From Crocinitomicaceae bacterium (GTDB lineage: Bacteria; Bacteroidota; Bacteroidia; Flavobacteriales_D; Crocinitomicaceae), in contig JAOASF010000182.1 of assembly GCA_025210175.1 (NCBI GenBank), forward strand, positions 1-64,000: a stretch of DNA of 64,000 nucleotides. Reading direction: 5' to 3'. Position 1 is the stretch's first letter; each line of letters opens with the position of its first letter. Shown one piece after another: positions 42,749 to 52,630 of the stretch. A model generated the notes under the pieces. That model had not been told where the DNA came from. It did no database searches and was given only the letters and a program-made list of their open reading frames with translations. The position numbers and the translations under genes were made by a program.

Positions 42749-44646
42749 ACGATAAACTGGAAGGTACAAAATGCCAAGAGATATGCCAAAAGCCCCATGC
42801 CAACCATTTGTCCGATTGCCCATGCCCACGATTTGGTTTCCCGTTTTACGATTGCAACTGTGGCCATACATTGTAAGGCATAAACATAAAAGACCATGAG
42901 TGAAATACCGCTTCCTAAAGTGAAGACGGGTGTGCCATCGGGGAACGTCTGACGATGCATTTTTTCCAGCAAGGTGGCTTCATTTTTTTCTGGGTCTTCA
43001 ACGGAATAAATGGTTGCCAAGGTACCAACGAACACTTCACGTGCCGCAAAGGAACTGATCAAGGCGATGCCCACTTTCCAATCGTAACCTAGTGGACGTA
43101 TAACTGGTTCTATTGCCTTGCCAAATATCCCAATAAAGGAATGCTCAATGCCGGGTTGAACGACTTCTGTATTGTTTTCTATTACTGTTTGCTGACGCAC
43201 ATGACCATCAGGACCAAACGTGGCCGCAAACCAAAGGACGATGGAAATGGCTAAAATGATTTTCCCTGCATCTAGAACAAATCCCTTGGTTTTGAGGAAA
43301 ACGGTGGCCCATACATTTTGCCAACGGGGCATGTGATAATGTGGAAGTTCAAGCAGTAAAAAACTTCGATCTTTATTTTTCATGAACCACTTCAAGACCA
43401 AGGCGATGAGCAAGGCTGAAAGCAGACCAAGAAAATACAAGGCGAATAATACCAAACCTTGCAAATGAAGGAAGCCAAATACCATTTTGTCGGGAATTAC
43501 CAAGGCAATGAGTACAGTATAAACCGGAATTCGCGCCGAACAACTCATCAAAGGAGCTACCAAAATGGTAATCATGCGCTCTTTCCAATTGCTGATCATA
43601 CGAGTAGCCATAATCCCTGGAACAGCACAGGCCCAGCTCGATATGAGCGGAACCACGCTTCTACCGTTTAATCCCAGCGGCCTCACCAAGCGGTCCATCA
43701 AGAAAATAACTCGTGACAAATAACCGGTTTCTTCTAGTACACCCAAAAACAAAAAGAGCAAGGCTATTTGAGGTATAAAAACGGCAATTCCTCCTAAACC
43801 TGGAATGATACCATCACACAATAATTCTGTAGTAAGACCTTCAGGAAGAAGAGAGGACAGACTTCCTGACATCCATGAAAAGAAACTTTCAATCCAATTC
43901 ATGGGATATTCAGCAAGCGTGAAAACGCTTTGGAAAATCAAAAAGAGGCACAACAAGAAGGCCACGTATCCGAATATGGGATGAAGCAAGATGCGGTCTG
44001 CTTTCTGGCGATACGAATTTTTCGAATCGTGGTGAAGTATCTCAGGCACCAAGTCGCGAATTTTGTTTCGTCTTTGCTCAACATCTCGCTTTTGCAAGGC
44101 TAAATCTTCAATTGCTTCGAGAGCTTGTCCTGTCTGATTTGAACCAGAACTCTTTTTTACCAGCGCCTCGAGAATTCGGTTTTTTCCCAGACCAACTCGG
44201 GCATTTACATCCACCACTTCCACGTGCGGATAATGTTTGACAAGTTGTTTAACCTCGAGAGAATAGCCTTTTTTGCGCATGATATCCCCCATGTTGAGCA
44301 CCACCACGGTCGGTAAGTTCATGTCGTATAGCTGATCCAAAAGAAGCATGTTTCGCTCCAAATTGGAAGAGTCTACCACAACGAGAAGGATGTCTGGAAA
44401 TTGAGGGTGCGCCTGATCTTTAAGGATGTTAAAAACCACTTTTTCCTCGTTGCTTCTGGGGTACACGCTATAGGTGCCCGGAAAATCGATGATTTGAAAA
44501 TCCTGATCTTGGTATTTCAATTGACCCATTTTGGTGTCAACCGTTACCCCAGCAAAGTTTCCTGTTTTTTGGCGCAGGCCAGTGAGTAAGTTGAAAATGG
44601 AACTTTTACCCGTATTTGGGTTACCTAAAACAGCAACTTTCTTCAT
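42745..44646 (-). CDS. feoB: Ferrous iron transporter B
   Basis: The 633-residue protein has an N-terminal GTPase domain (GNPNTGKSSIFNLLTG, G1; DFPGTYSVYP, G3; LNMGD at the NxxD position) and then a polytopic membrane domain with the two Gate motifs (PLISSWACAVPGIMATR and ISSFAAREVFVGTLATIY). It imports Fe(II). It is shorter than E. coli FeoB (773 residues). It sits between feoA (one base) and the FeoB-associated peptide gene. Confidence 0.96.
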   Translation of the reverse strand: MKKVAVLGNPNTGKSSIFNLLTGLRQKTGNFAGVTVDTKMGQLKYQDQDFQIIDFPGTYSVYPRSNEEKVVFNILKDQAHPQFPDILLVVVDSSNLERNMLLLDQLYDMNLPTVVVLNMGDIMRKKGYSLEVKQLVKHYPHVEVVDVNARVGLGKNRILEALVKKSSGSNQTGQALEAIEDLALQKRDVEQRRNKIRDLVPEILHHDSKNSYRQKADRILLHPIFGYVAFLLCLFLIFQSVFTLAEYPMNWIESFFSWMSGSLSSLLPEGLTTELLCDGIIPGLGGIAVFIPQIALLFLFLGVLEETGYLSRVIFLMDRLVRPLGLNGRSVVPLISSWACAVPGIMATRMISNWKERMITILVAPLMSCSARIPVYTVLIALVIPDKMVFGFLHLQGLVLFALYFLGLLSALLIALVLKWFMKNKDRSFLLLELPHYHMPRWQNVWATVFLKTKGFVLDAGKIILAISIVLWFAATFGPDGHVRQQTVIENNTEVVQPGIEHSFIGIFGKAIEPVIRPLGYDWKVGIALISSFAAREVFVGTLATIYSVEDPEKNEATLLEKMHRQTFPDGTPVFTLGSGISLMVFYVYALQCMATVAIVKRETKSWAWAIGQMVGMGLLAYLLAFCTFQFIV

Positions 44647-44647
44647 G

Positions 44648-44869
44648 CTATGCTTTCTCGATCAGAACGGTTTTTGCCTCATCGCGTCTCATGGAAATGA
44701 GTGTTTCACCTAAGCGAACAGCAATGGGGCCATTAAAAGGAGCGTGAAACTCTACAGAAACTTCCTTTCCAGCGCTAAATCCGTGTTCGAGTAAAACAAC
44801 TTCCCAATTGGAGTCGCTGAAACCCTGGATGATAGCCTTGGTATGAATGTCTAACTCAGAAAGATTCAA
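44648..44869 (-). CDS. feoA: Ferrous iron transport protein A
   Basis: The 73-residue SH3-like protein matches FeoA: KAIIQGFSDSNWEVVLLEHGFSAGKEVSV and GPIAVRLGETLISMRRDEA. The start is TTG at 44869; no earlier ATG is in frame, and the next Met is too late. It supports FeoB, whose start is one base after its stop. In the 63 bases upstream, AATTTcgtgcAAATT is an imperfect candidate operator; a Fur box was not clear. Confidence 0.85.
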   Translation of the reverse strand: MNLSELDIHTKAIIQGFSDSNWEVVLLEHGFSAGKEVSVEFHAPFNGPIAVRLGETLISMRRDEAKTVLIEKA

Positions 44870-44932
44870 AACACGGAAATTTGCACGAAATTACATAAAA
44901 ATCGAGGGTTAAAAGCTACCTCAAAAAAGGGA

Positions 44933-47900
44933 TTATGCGTATTGAACTTCCCACTTCCTATTTTCGAGTACGCGCTGCAGGGTAACGAGTTCGTTGGCAT
45001 CGTTGATTTTTTGGAAAATGCGCGGAATTTTTAATTGAGAGAAATTCTCAATTTCTACTTGCAAATTGTAGGGAAAGGTAATTTCTTTTACCTGTGGATC
45101 TTCTAACTGCAACAGGAATAAACGCAGTAGATTTAAAGCCTCGTTTTGGCTGATGATCAAATCGGCTGCTCGAATGGAGGTGAACAAATGAATGTGTTTT
45201 CTCGACCTGGTGAACAACACATTCAGTCTTCTTCTACCCGATTTTCTATTCAACGGACCAAAATTCAAGAGGACCTTACCATCGCTATTTTTGCCGTAAG
45301 CCAAACTGATAAAGAGCAGATCGCACTCATCGCCCTGAACGTTTTCGAGAGCTTTGAAAAAGAGTGTATTTGAATCGATTCTTTCTTCAAGCAGGAGTTG
45401 TTCACTAGCACTGAATTGTTCCATTATACAAGCTAACTGAGCTTCGCTAAAAGCAACAACCCCAATTTTCTCGTCTGTATTAGCGAGGTGTTTGCGAACT
45501 TCTTCTGCAAGTTTTTGAGCCTCAAGCACATTGCAGCGATTTTCGAAAATTCCATCCGGTAAATAGCTGTGTTGAATAGCCTTGAAAGGTTTTCCAGGAG
45601 ATGGGTAGGCGACGAGCTGATGGTCGTAAAAATGCTTGTTTGAAAAAGAAATCAGCTCGGGGTTTTGGCTTCGGTAATGATGTTTGAGCATGATTTTTTT
45701 CCAAGTAAAACTGGCTTGATGAAGAAGGTCCAAAGGTTCAGAATCGCCTGTTTTAAAGAAGGCGGAAGGAGTCATTTGGTGTTCGTCTCCCACCACCTTT
45801 ATGCGGCGAGAACGATGAATGGCACCCAGTGCATTACTAAGCGGAATTTGTGTAGCCTCGTCAAATAGCAAGAAATCGAAGCGACCGTTTTCCAAGGGGA
45901 AGTAATTGGATACTTGAGCAGGGTTGAGCATCCATACCGGTATGAGAACCTCAATCCATTCGCGGGCTTCAGAATCCATCAATTCCCGTATGGTAGGGTG
46001 AGATCGAGTCTTTCCAAACTCCTTAATGAGTATGCTTTTTCCCTTTTTTAAGCGCTCTTTCAAAAGACGCTGGTCTTTTTTTAGTTTTTTGGTACCGATC
46101 AACAACAGTTTTTGGTATTGATCCCATTTTTGGAAGGAACGAAACTTTATTTTTTCTGCAAACTCTGTGTTCTCCTTGTTTTGCGTTCGAATAATTTCCT
46201 GAATATCCAAGTGTAGATTATTCATTTGAAACTGCTCGAAAAAATTGAATTGACCAATGAATTTCACCCAATTGCTTCTCAGAATAGAGTTTTCCAATTC
46301 TTCAATATTAGGTAAATGCGCCAATTGCTTGTACAACGGTTCAGTGAGTTCGACTAAGTCTTTTCGGTGTTTCACTAAGTCGGCAAACTTGGTGTGAAAG
46401 GCATGGAAAAAGTCCGATAGAGATTCATTTCCTCCCAGGGTAACATAAGCGCGTATGTTTTGGAAAAAAATGTGCAGGTCGGCATTGTTATTGGCTAGGG
46501 TGTTGTTGTCGTATACCGAGGTCGCACGCCAGTCTTTCCAGTCATCTTTCAATATTTTGAGTTGAAGAGAGCTCACCCATTCCATATCTCTTTCGTCGCG
46601 AATTCCAATGGTAAGCAGTTGACTTTCTACCTCATTTTTCTTTTCGTTTAGCTGACAGTATTCGATCCATTTATTCAAGGCCACTCTCGGCTGAATGAAG
46701 GAGTTTCTCAAGAGCTGGTTGAGCTTTTTTTGCAGGCGATACTTTTTCAAGAACCCCGTGTCGTCTAATCGCTCCAATAAACCAAGGGCTTCTTCCTTGC
46801 TCGGTTTTTCTTTCCAGTTGTTGACCTGATCCTCATAGACTTCTAAGTCCTTTTTGATTTTAAGGTACTTTCTATACAAGCGGGCAAAGCGATTGAATTC
46901 AGCCTTGGTTGGGTTGATGGTTCGGAAATAGGGTTGGTGCAACTCGTTGGAAATCATTTGAGCGAAAGAGGCCTTTTTCATCAGGCTGGCTAAGTCATCC
47001 TTGGTGTCAAACTCAAAAAGACTTCTCAAGTACTGCCATTTTTTCTCGAGCTGACGGATGTTCATCTCCAAAGAAAGAAAGCGACTTTCTTCCAACAAGG
47101 CCTGAGGGATATAGCGAATGATGGGTCGGATATCTTCCTCGTACAACCTGAGCAACAAGGGTTTTTTGTTCAAAAATTCTACAATGGTTGCTGTGTTGCC
47201 ATCGTAAACGCTGTCTTTTATATTTCTATCGCCAACCAGCTGGGAATATTCCGAATAAGATACGCCGCCAATCAGGTCCTCGCGCATGAGAATGTCCAAT
47301 TTCAACTGAAGCGAGTCCAAAAGCTGTGGAGAAAGTTCCATGAAGTGACTCCTTGTCGGCTCCATTTTTTCCATTTCTTGCCAATTGGCCTTCAGTTGCA
47401 AAATGAGCTCTCGAGCGCCCTGACTTTCGTTTGGAAGAAAGGCCAAATGATCCATTTGGACATCCGATAATCTGTTTTTCAAAACCTCAAGAGCGGCTCT
47501 TTTTTCGGAAACCACCAAGGTGCTGTAGCCATTAAAGATGGCTTTACCGATCATGTTCCCCAAAACTTGAGATTTTCCCGTACCGGGAGGACCTTGAACG
47601 ACGAGGTTGTTGTCGGCAATTTCTTGGAAAACGCGGAGTTGATCGTTGTCTGCAGGAAACAACAAGCGAGCACTTAAATTGAATTTTTCGTAATGCTTCG
47701 TGCTGCCGTAATGGATCAACTCGGTAAGATTGTCGTTGATTTCCTGTTTTTGAAGCAATTCCAGGTCGCGCAAAACTTCGAGGCGATGGTGATGGAAGTT
47801 GTCAATTAAGGCATCCATGCTTACCCTCACTTTGAACCCCCTTTCTGTTAAGTGCTCTTCCAATTGCGGAAGAGAGGTCAAAACATCCTGCGCGCTGGGC

Positions 47901-48316
47901 CACTCGTAATCGTATTGGCTTTTAAAGAATCGCTCTAAAAATGGATTGATAAACCAGTTTCTTTCATCCCAAGTGGCGTGCAATTCGTTTCGAACTTTGT
48001 CAACTCGGTATTGCAAGGGTGCGATGAGAATGGGAGTTGAAACGGCAGTGTCGCGGTACGTCCAATGTAGGAACCCCTTTGCAATGCACAGTAGATGCGC
48101 CCCTGTTTCTCTGAAATGGGTTTGACTTTGGTGGTGTTTTTTCTTTAACTCCTGAGACAAGGCTAGTTGGATTTGTTGCTCCTCCCAATCAATCGAATCA
48201 ATCGAACCAGGCACGGCGTGTACCAGGATATCGTTCGAGTTGAAGGCAGTTAAATCACTAATTAGCTCTTGTATCATTAGGTTAATTTCCCTTGAAAAGA
48301 AGTTTAACTTTTCCAT
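44933..48316 (-). CDS. Large SF1 (UPF1-like) DNA/RNA helicase
   Basis: The protein of about 1127 residues has an N-terminal segment like the DUF4011 region of related proteins (LLCIAKGFLHWTYRDTAVST), Walker A GPPGTGKS near 242, a long helical insertion (about 380-760), then DEAT in FLLFDEATQIPL, GDEHQMTPSAFF, HYRSQNPELISFSN and LFTRSRKHIHLF. It is an SF1 enzyme of the UPF1/AAA_11-AAA_12 class. Many relatives end in a restriction-endonuclease-like domain; only about 65 residues follow the last helicase motif here. The start is uncertain: ATG 48316, ATG 48277 or GTG 48358. It may act in repair, RNA turnover or defence; the neighbours do not decide. Confidence 0.82.
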   Translation of the reverse strand: MEKLNFFSREINLMIQELISDLTAFNSNDILVHAVPGSIDSIDWEEQQIQLALSQELKKKHHQSQTHFRETGAHLLCIAKGFLHWTYRDTAVSTPILIAPLQYRVDKVRNELHATWDERNWFINPFLERFFKSQYDYEWPSAQDVLTSLPQLEEHLTERGFKVRVSMDALIDNFHHHRLEVLRDLELLQKQEINDNLTELIHYGSTKHYEKFNLSARLLFPADNDQLRVFQEIADNNLVVQGPPGTGKSQVLGNMIGKAIFNGYSTLVVSEKRAALEVLKNRLSDVQMDHLAFLPNESQGARELILQLKANWQEMEKMEPTRSHFMELSPQLLDSLQLKLDILMREDLIGGVSYSEYSQLVGDRNIKDSVYDGNTATIVEFLNKKPLLLRLYEEDIRPIIRYIPQALLEESRFLSLEMNIRQLEKKWQYLRSLFEFDTKDDLASLMKKASFAQMISNELHQPYFRTINPTKAEFNRFARLYRKYLKIKKDLEVYEDQVNNWKEKPSKEEALGLLERLDDTGFLKKYRLQKKLNQLLRNSFIQPRVALNKWIEYCQLNEKKNEVESQLLTIGIRDERDMEWVSSLQLKILKDDWKDWRATSVYDNNTLANNNADLHIFFQNIRAYVTLGGNESLSDFFHAFHTKFADLVKHRKDLVELTEPLYKQLAHLPNIEELENSILRSNWVKFIGQFNFFEQFQMNNLHLDIQEIIRTQNKENTEFAEKIKFRSFQKWDQYQKLLLIGTKKLKKDQRLLKERLKKGKSILIKEFGKTRSHPTIRELMDSEAREWIEVLIPVWMLNPAQVSNYFPLENGRFDFLLFDEATQIPLSNALGAIHRSRRIKVVGDEHQMTPSAFFKTGDSEPLDLLHQASFTWKKIMLKHHYRSQNPELISFSNKHFYDHQLVAYPSPGKPFKAIQHSYLPDGIFENRCNVLEAQKLAEEVRKHLANTDEKIGVVAFSEAQLACIMEQFSASEQLLLEERIDSNTLFFKALENVQGDECDLLFISLAYGKNSDGKVLLNFGPLNRKSGRRRLNVLFTRSRKHIHLFTSIRAADLIISQNEALNLLRLFLLQLEDPQVKEITFPYNLQVEIENFSQLKIPRIFQKINDANELVTLQRVLENRKWEVQYA

Positions 48317-48421
48317 TCTCTCGGTTTTTCCGGAAAAAGGAGAATAAAAGGGTTCCACGAATTTACGAAAATGCCACCGTAAATGAAACAGTTAGAGACT
48401 TTCTAAGCGGGATTATTCTTT

Positions 48422-48429
48422 TAATTTTG
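48422..48429 (+). promoter_or_regulatory. -7 box TAATTTTG of the cystathionine gamma-synthase gene
   Basis: Exact TAnnTTTG match six bases before the ATG at 48436, with TTTC (48400-48403) 18 bases upstream as a weak -33 element. It rules against the long in-frame extension starting near 48292. Confidence 0.6.
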
Positions 48430-48435
48430 TGGGAT

Positions 48436-49590
48436 ATGAAGGATAATAATCAGCAATTTGCAACAAAAGCAATACATGGAGGTGTAGAACCAGATCCAGC
48501 AACTGGAGCAATCATGACACCGATTTATCAGACCTCGACTTATGTTCAGGAAGAAGTAGGAATGCACAAGGGTTATGAGTATTCGCGTACCTTGAATCCA
48601 ACTCGTCACGCCTTGGAAAAAAACTTGGCTGCCATTGAAAATGGAAAGTTTGGGGCATGTTTCGGATCCGGTTTGGCTGCAATTGATTGTTTGATCAAGA
48701 TGTTGAACCCTGGAGATGAGGTGATTTCTACCAATGATTTGTACGGAGGATCTTACCGTTTGTTCAACACCATCTTTGCAAAATACGGCATCGTTTTTCA
48801 CTTCGTTCCTATGGAAGACCCAGCGGAAATTGAGAAGTATGTAAACGATAAAACCAAGTTGATTTGGGTGGAAACGCCAACCAATCCCATGATGAATATC
48901 GTTGATATTAGTGCGGTGGCTGCCATTGCCAAGAAGGCCAACGCAATTTTGTGTGTGGACAATACCTTTGCAACGCCGTATTTGCAAACACCTCTAGACT
49001 TAGGAGCGGATGTGGTCATGCATTCAGCAACCAAATATTTAGGAGGCCATAGCGACGTTGTAATGGGAGCCTTGGTAACCAGCAATGAAGAAATTGCCAA
49101 CGAAATTTACCGCATACAGAATAGTTCGGGTGCCGTTACTGGCCCAATGGATTCTTTCTTGGTTTTGCGCGGAATCAAAACACTTCATTTGCGTGTACAA
49201 AGACATTGCGAAAACGGAGAAAAGGTAGCCCATTTTTTGAAGGCTCATCCGAAAGTAGACAAGGTTTATTGGCCTGGATTTGAAGATCACAAGAACCATG
49301 AAGTAGCCAAGAAACAAATGCGTGGCTTTGGTGGTATGATCTCGTTTACCTTGAAAGGAAATGTGATGCAAGATGCTCTGGAAATTGTTAAAAAGGTGAA
49401 AATCTTTGCCTTAGCGGAATCCTTAGGAGGCGTAGAATCGTTAATAGGTCACCCAGCAACCATGACACATGCCTCTATTCCGAAAGAGGAAAGAGAGAAA
49501 ACAGGGGTAATTGATAGCTTAATTCGCTTAAGCGTTGGGGTCGAAGATGCGCAAGATTTAATTGCAGATCTAGAGCAGGCTTTGGCTTAA
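48436..49590 (+). CDS. Cystathionine gamma-synthase / gamma-lyase family PLP enzyme
   Basis: The 384-residue protein starts MKDNNQQFATKAIHGGVEPD, typical of the family, and has the PLP-binding Lys in VMHSATKYLGGHSDVVMG. It belongs with MetB, which joins cysteine and O-acyl-homoserine to form cystathionine in methionine synthesis. Cystathionine gamma-lyases are closely similar, so the reaction direction is not certain. It is followed after 10 bases by the KtrA-like gene. Confidence 0.92.
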   Translation: MKDNNQQFATKAIHGGVEPDPATGAIMTPIYQTSTYVQEEVGMHKGYEYSRTLNPTRHALEKNLAAIENGKFGACFGSGLAAIDCLIKMLNPGDEVISTNDLYGGSYRLFNTIFAKYGIVFHFVPMEDPAEIEKYVNDKTKLIWVETPTNPMMNIVDISAVAAIAKKANAILCVDNTFATPYLQTPLDLGADVVMHSATKYLGGHSDVVMGALVTSNEEIANEIYRIQNSSGAVTGPMDSFLVLRGIKTLHLRVQRHCENGEKVAHFLKAHPKVDKVYWPGFEDHKNHEVAKKQMRGFGGMISFTLKGNVMQDALEIVKKVKIFALAESLGGVESLIGHPATMTHASIPKEEREKTGVIDSLIRLSVGVEDAQDLIADLEQALA

Positions 49591-49600
49591 TAAGAAAGAG

Positions 49601-50299
49601 ATGAAGCACAGTAAATTTGCAGTAATTGGAGTGGGGCGATACGGAGCACGTATCGCCAAGCGCTTGGCAGAAAAAGGGGCACAGGTTTTTGCTTTCGACG
49701 ATGACGAAGAGAAAATTGAAGCCATCAAAGAAGACATCGCCTTCGCTGTAACTCTGGATTCAACAGATTCCAAAGCCTTGGCCTCTCAAAACATCACAGA
49801 AATGGATGCCGTAGTGGTAGCCATAGGTGAAAACTTTGAGGCGACCATTTTAACTTGTGTCCACCTTATTGATTTGGGGGTCAAACGAATTATTGCAAGA
49901 GCCAGTGGAAATCATCAAAAGCTGATTTTAGAGAAGGTTGGCATTACGGAAATTCTTACACCGGAGGACGAGGTAGCGCACGTGGTACGTGAAAAACTCA
50001 TCAACCCGAGCATTTTGTCCTTTTTGCAACTTCCAGACGATTATGAAATTGCTGAAATCATTGCACCCAAAGGTGTTCTTGGAAGAACCATCGATGGAAT
50101 CGAGTTCAGAAACCATTATGAGCTAACGCTCGTAACTATTAAGCGCGAGTTTGACATCAATAGAAAGGGGGTAGAATGCGTGGAACAACACGTGCTTGGC
50201 GTACCATCGTCGGACACCAAGATTCTGGAAAGAGACACCTTGGTCATTTTCGGAACTTCTAAGAATGTACAGCGCTTTATGGACATCAATGAATTATGA
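49601..50299 (+). CDS. KtrA/TrkA-family potassium channel regulator
   Basis: The 232-residue protein has an RCK N-domain with the nucleotide-binding FAVIGVGRYGARIAKRL and DDD at the strand-two end, and a C-terminal TrkA-C domain from about 140. Such proteins bind NAD(H)/ATP or c-di-AMP and gate KtrB/TrkH potassium channels. No channel subunit gene is next to it, so its partner is elsewhere. It is 10 bases after the cystathionine gamma-synthase gene. Confidence 0.9.
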   Translation: MKHSKFAVIGVGRYGARIAKRLAEKGAQVFAFDDDEEKIEAIKEDIAFAVTLDSTDSKALASQNITEMDAVVVAIGENFEATILTCVHLIDLGVKRIIARASGNHQKLILEKVGITEILTPEDEVAHVVREKLINPSILSFLQLPDDYEIAEIIAPKGVLGRTIDGIEFRNHYELTLVTIKREFDINRKGVECVEQHVLGVPSSDTKILERDTLVIFGTSKNVQRFMDINEL

Positions 50300-50441
50300 C
50301 AAAATGTTAAAAATCGACAACCATTTGTCCAAGCATTGAACCATTTACATAATAAAATTTCTGGACGCGTAATGATTTCGTAATTTGGCGCGGCCTGAAA
50401 TAACATTCAGCACAACTATAAAACATATACAAATAACAACT

Positions 50442-52610
50442 ATGCGAAATTTATACTCTAAACTCTTGGTATTGTGCCTCGGAGTTGCGCCAGTAGCTTC
50501 TGCCCAATACACCATAGATCCGCAAAATTGTCGAGAAGGTGAAGCAGTAGAATACTGTCACCAACATACGCAAATGAACGAGATGTTGAAAGATCCGCAA
50601 ATGGCGGCAATCATCAAAGAATCTCAAAAGCAATTGGAGGAAGAACTGAAACAATACGAATCGGCTAAGGCCAAAGGAGATGTCCCAGGAAAAGGTGTGG
50701 TATACCGTATCCCGGTAGTTTTCCACGTATTGCACAATGGTGGGAGTGAAAACATTTCTCGCGAGCAAATCATTAACTGTATGGAAGTTTGGAACCGTGA
50801 TTTCCGCAGATTGAATGCAGATGCCAACAATGTTCACCCAGACTTCCAAGGAATGCCTACAGACTGTGAAATAGAGTTTGTTTTGGCAACCAAGGCACCA
50901 GATGGGACTTGTTTTTCGGGAATTACTCGCACTGTATCTAGCGAAACATATTCAGGAAATGGAACCGCACAAAAAAATGCTGTTCGCGACGGGAACGACG
51001 TGTACCAAGGAAACTGGCCATCTAATAAGTACTTGAATGTTTTTGTTTGTCAAAACATCGGTGGTGCAGCAGGTTACTCGAATTACCCAGGAAACTTTGG
51101 AACCGACATGCGTTGGGGGATTTTCGTTTTGCACAACTACGTTGGTGCAATCGGAACGAGTTCTCCTGGTACATCGCGTACCCTGACTCACGAAGCGGGG
51201 CACTGGTTGAATTTACCACACGTTTGGGGTAACTCTAACAACCCTGGATTGGCAACAAACTGTAACGGCGACGACGGCGTGCAAGATACACCTGAATGTA
51301 TTGGTGTTTCTTCATGTAACTTGAACAGCAATACATGTTCTGGTGACAATGCATACTGGGGATCAGACATGCGTGACAATGTAGAGAACTACATGGATTA
51401 TTCTTACTGTTCCAAAATGTTTACAGCAGGTCAGGTAGCTCGTATGCGTTCTGCTTTGCAATCTTCTACAGGTGGACGTAACAATTTGTGGACCACTGCC
51501 AATATCGCAGCGACTGGTGCTGATTCAAACTTCGTATTGTGTAAAGCAGAATTTGAAGCTTCTAAAACAATCGTTTGTTCTGGTTCATCGGTAGACTTTA
51601 CCGATATGTCCTACAACTCGGTGAGCGGTTGGACTTGGTCTTTCCCTGGAGGAAGTCCAGCATCTTCAACTATGCAAAACCCAACGGTTACCTACAATAC
51701 ACCAGGTACGTACTCAGTGACGCTTACATCTACAGATAGCGGTACAAACAAAACAACGACCAAAACGAATTATATTACGGTATTGCCAAACGGAATGCAA
51801 TTGCCGTATGCAGAGTCTTTCGAGAATTACAGCACGGTAGATAACACAACATTCTGGAAGCCAACAACCTTGGGTTCTGCTCCAACATGGGAGTTGTACG
51901 AAAACGCTGGAGCGACGGGTGATAATTCGGTAAGAGTTCACAATTACAACCAAGGTTCAGGAAGTGCACATTACTTGAATTCAGGAAACTTTGACTTGTC
52001 GAACTTTGGTTCAAATGAGGTGGTAACTTTCTCATTCAAGTACGCATACAGAAAAAGAAACTCTAGTAACAATGAGTCCTTGCGTTTTGCCTTGTCTAGC
52101 GACTGTGGAGATTACTTCTTGGTTCGCAAAACTTTGAGCAACAACTCTTTGGGGTCAGACATTGCAACATCGGAATTCGTTCCTGGAGCAAATGACTGGG
52201 TTCAAGTACACGTTACCAATGTTACTTCTCAGTTCTTCATCAACAATCTGCAAGCTCAATTCCAGTTCTTGTCAGACAATGGAAACAACATTTACCTAGA
52301 CGACATTAACTTCTACCGTGGAGACGCAAACTCTATTGGTTTGGAAGAATTGAAGTCGGTTACGAATGTAAATCTATACCCGAACCCAGCAGAGGATGTA
52401 TTGAATGTACAGTTCGAAGCAGCAACAGCTGGAGCGGTGGTTATTGAAATCCGCGACATTACAGGTAAGTTAGTGGAAACACAATTGATTCAAGCACAAG
52501 CAGGATCGAACTTGGTAATGATGGATACAGATCAATATGCCAATGGAATGTACCTGATGAATATTGTAGCAAACGGTTCATCTAGAACCATTCAGTTTGC
52601 TGTGAAATAA
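50442..52610 (+). CDS. Secreted M43 metalloprotease with PKD and type IX sorting domains
   Basis: The 722-residue protein has a signal peptide (MRNLYSKLLVLCLGVAPVASAQ), then a zinc metalloprotease domain with the active-site HEAGHWLNLPH (first His at 250) and the ENYMDYSYCSKMF Met-turn, which match family M43 (pappalysin/ulilysin). A PKD domain follows (about 365-445; GWTWSFPGGSPASS). The last 80 residues are a type IX secretion C-terminal domain (NLYPNPAEDVLNV; YANGMYLMNI). It is likely exported through the SprA translocon. The ATG at 50442 starts the signal peptide; upstream codons lie before its likely promoter. A terminator follows. Confidence 0.93.
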   Translation: MRNLYSKLLVLCLGVAPVASAQYTIDPQNCREGEAVEYCHQHTQMNEMLKDPQMAAIIKESQKQLEEELKQYESAKAKGDVPGKGVVYRIPVVFHVLHNGGSENISREQIINCMEVWNRDFRRLNADANNVHPDFQGMPTDCEIEFVLATKAPDGTCFSGITRTVSSETYSGNGTAQKNAVRDGNDVYQGNWPSNKYLNVFVCQNIGGAAGYSNYPGNFGTDMRWGIFVLHNYVGAIGTSSPGTSRTLTHEAGHWLNLPHVWGNSNNPGLATNCNGDDGVQDTPECIGVSSCNLNSNTCSGDNAYWGSDMRDNVENYMDYSYCSKMFTAGQVARMRSALQSSTGGRNNLWTTANIAATGADSNFVLCKAEFEASKTIVCSGSSVDFTDMSYNSVSGWTWSFPGGSPASSTMQNPTVTYNTPGTYSVTLTSTDSGTNKTTTKTNYITVLPNGMQLPYAESFENYSTVDNTTFWKPTTLGSAPTWELYENAGATGDNSVRVHNYNQGSGSAHYLNSGNFDLSNFGSNEVVTFSFKYAYRKRNSSNNESLRFALSSDCGDYFLVRKTLSNNSLGSDIATSEFVPGANDWVQVHVTNVTSQFFINNLQAQFQFLSDNGNNIYLDDINFYRGDANSIGLEELKSVTNVNLYPNPAEDVLNVQFEAATAGAVVIEIRDITGKLVETQLIQAQAGSNLVMMDTDQYANGMYLMNIVANGSSRTIQFAVK

Positions 52611-52630
52611 GAAATTATTTTTTCTAGTAG

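Noticed and set aside
42749-42871. An N-terminal extension of the FeoB-associated peptide
   Set aside because: It lies wholly inside feoB in another frame; the ATGA overlap marks the true start.
48292-48435. A longer N-terminus for cystathionine gamma-synthase
   Set aside because: The TAATTTTG box lies inside it and the family starts at MKDNNQQF.
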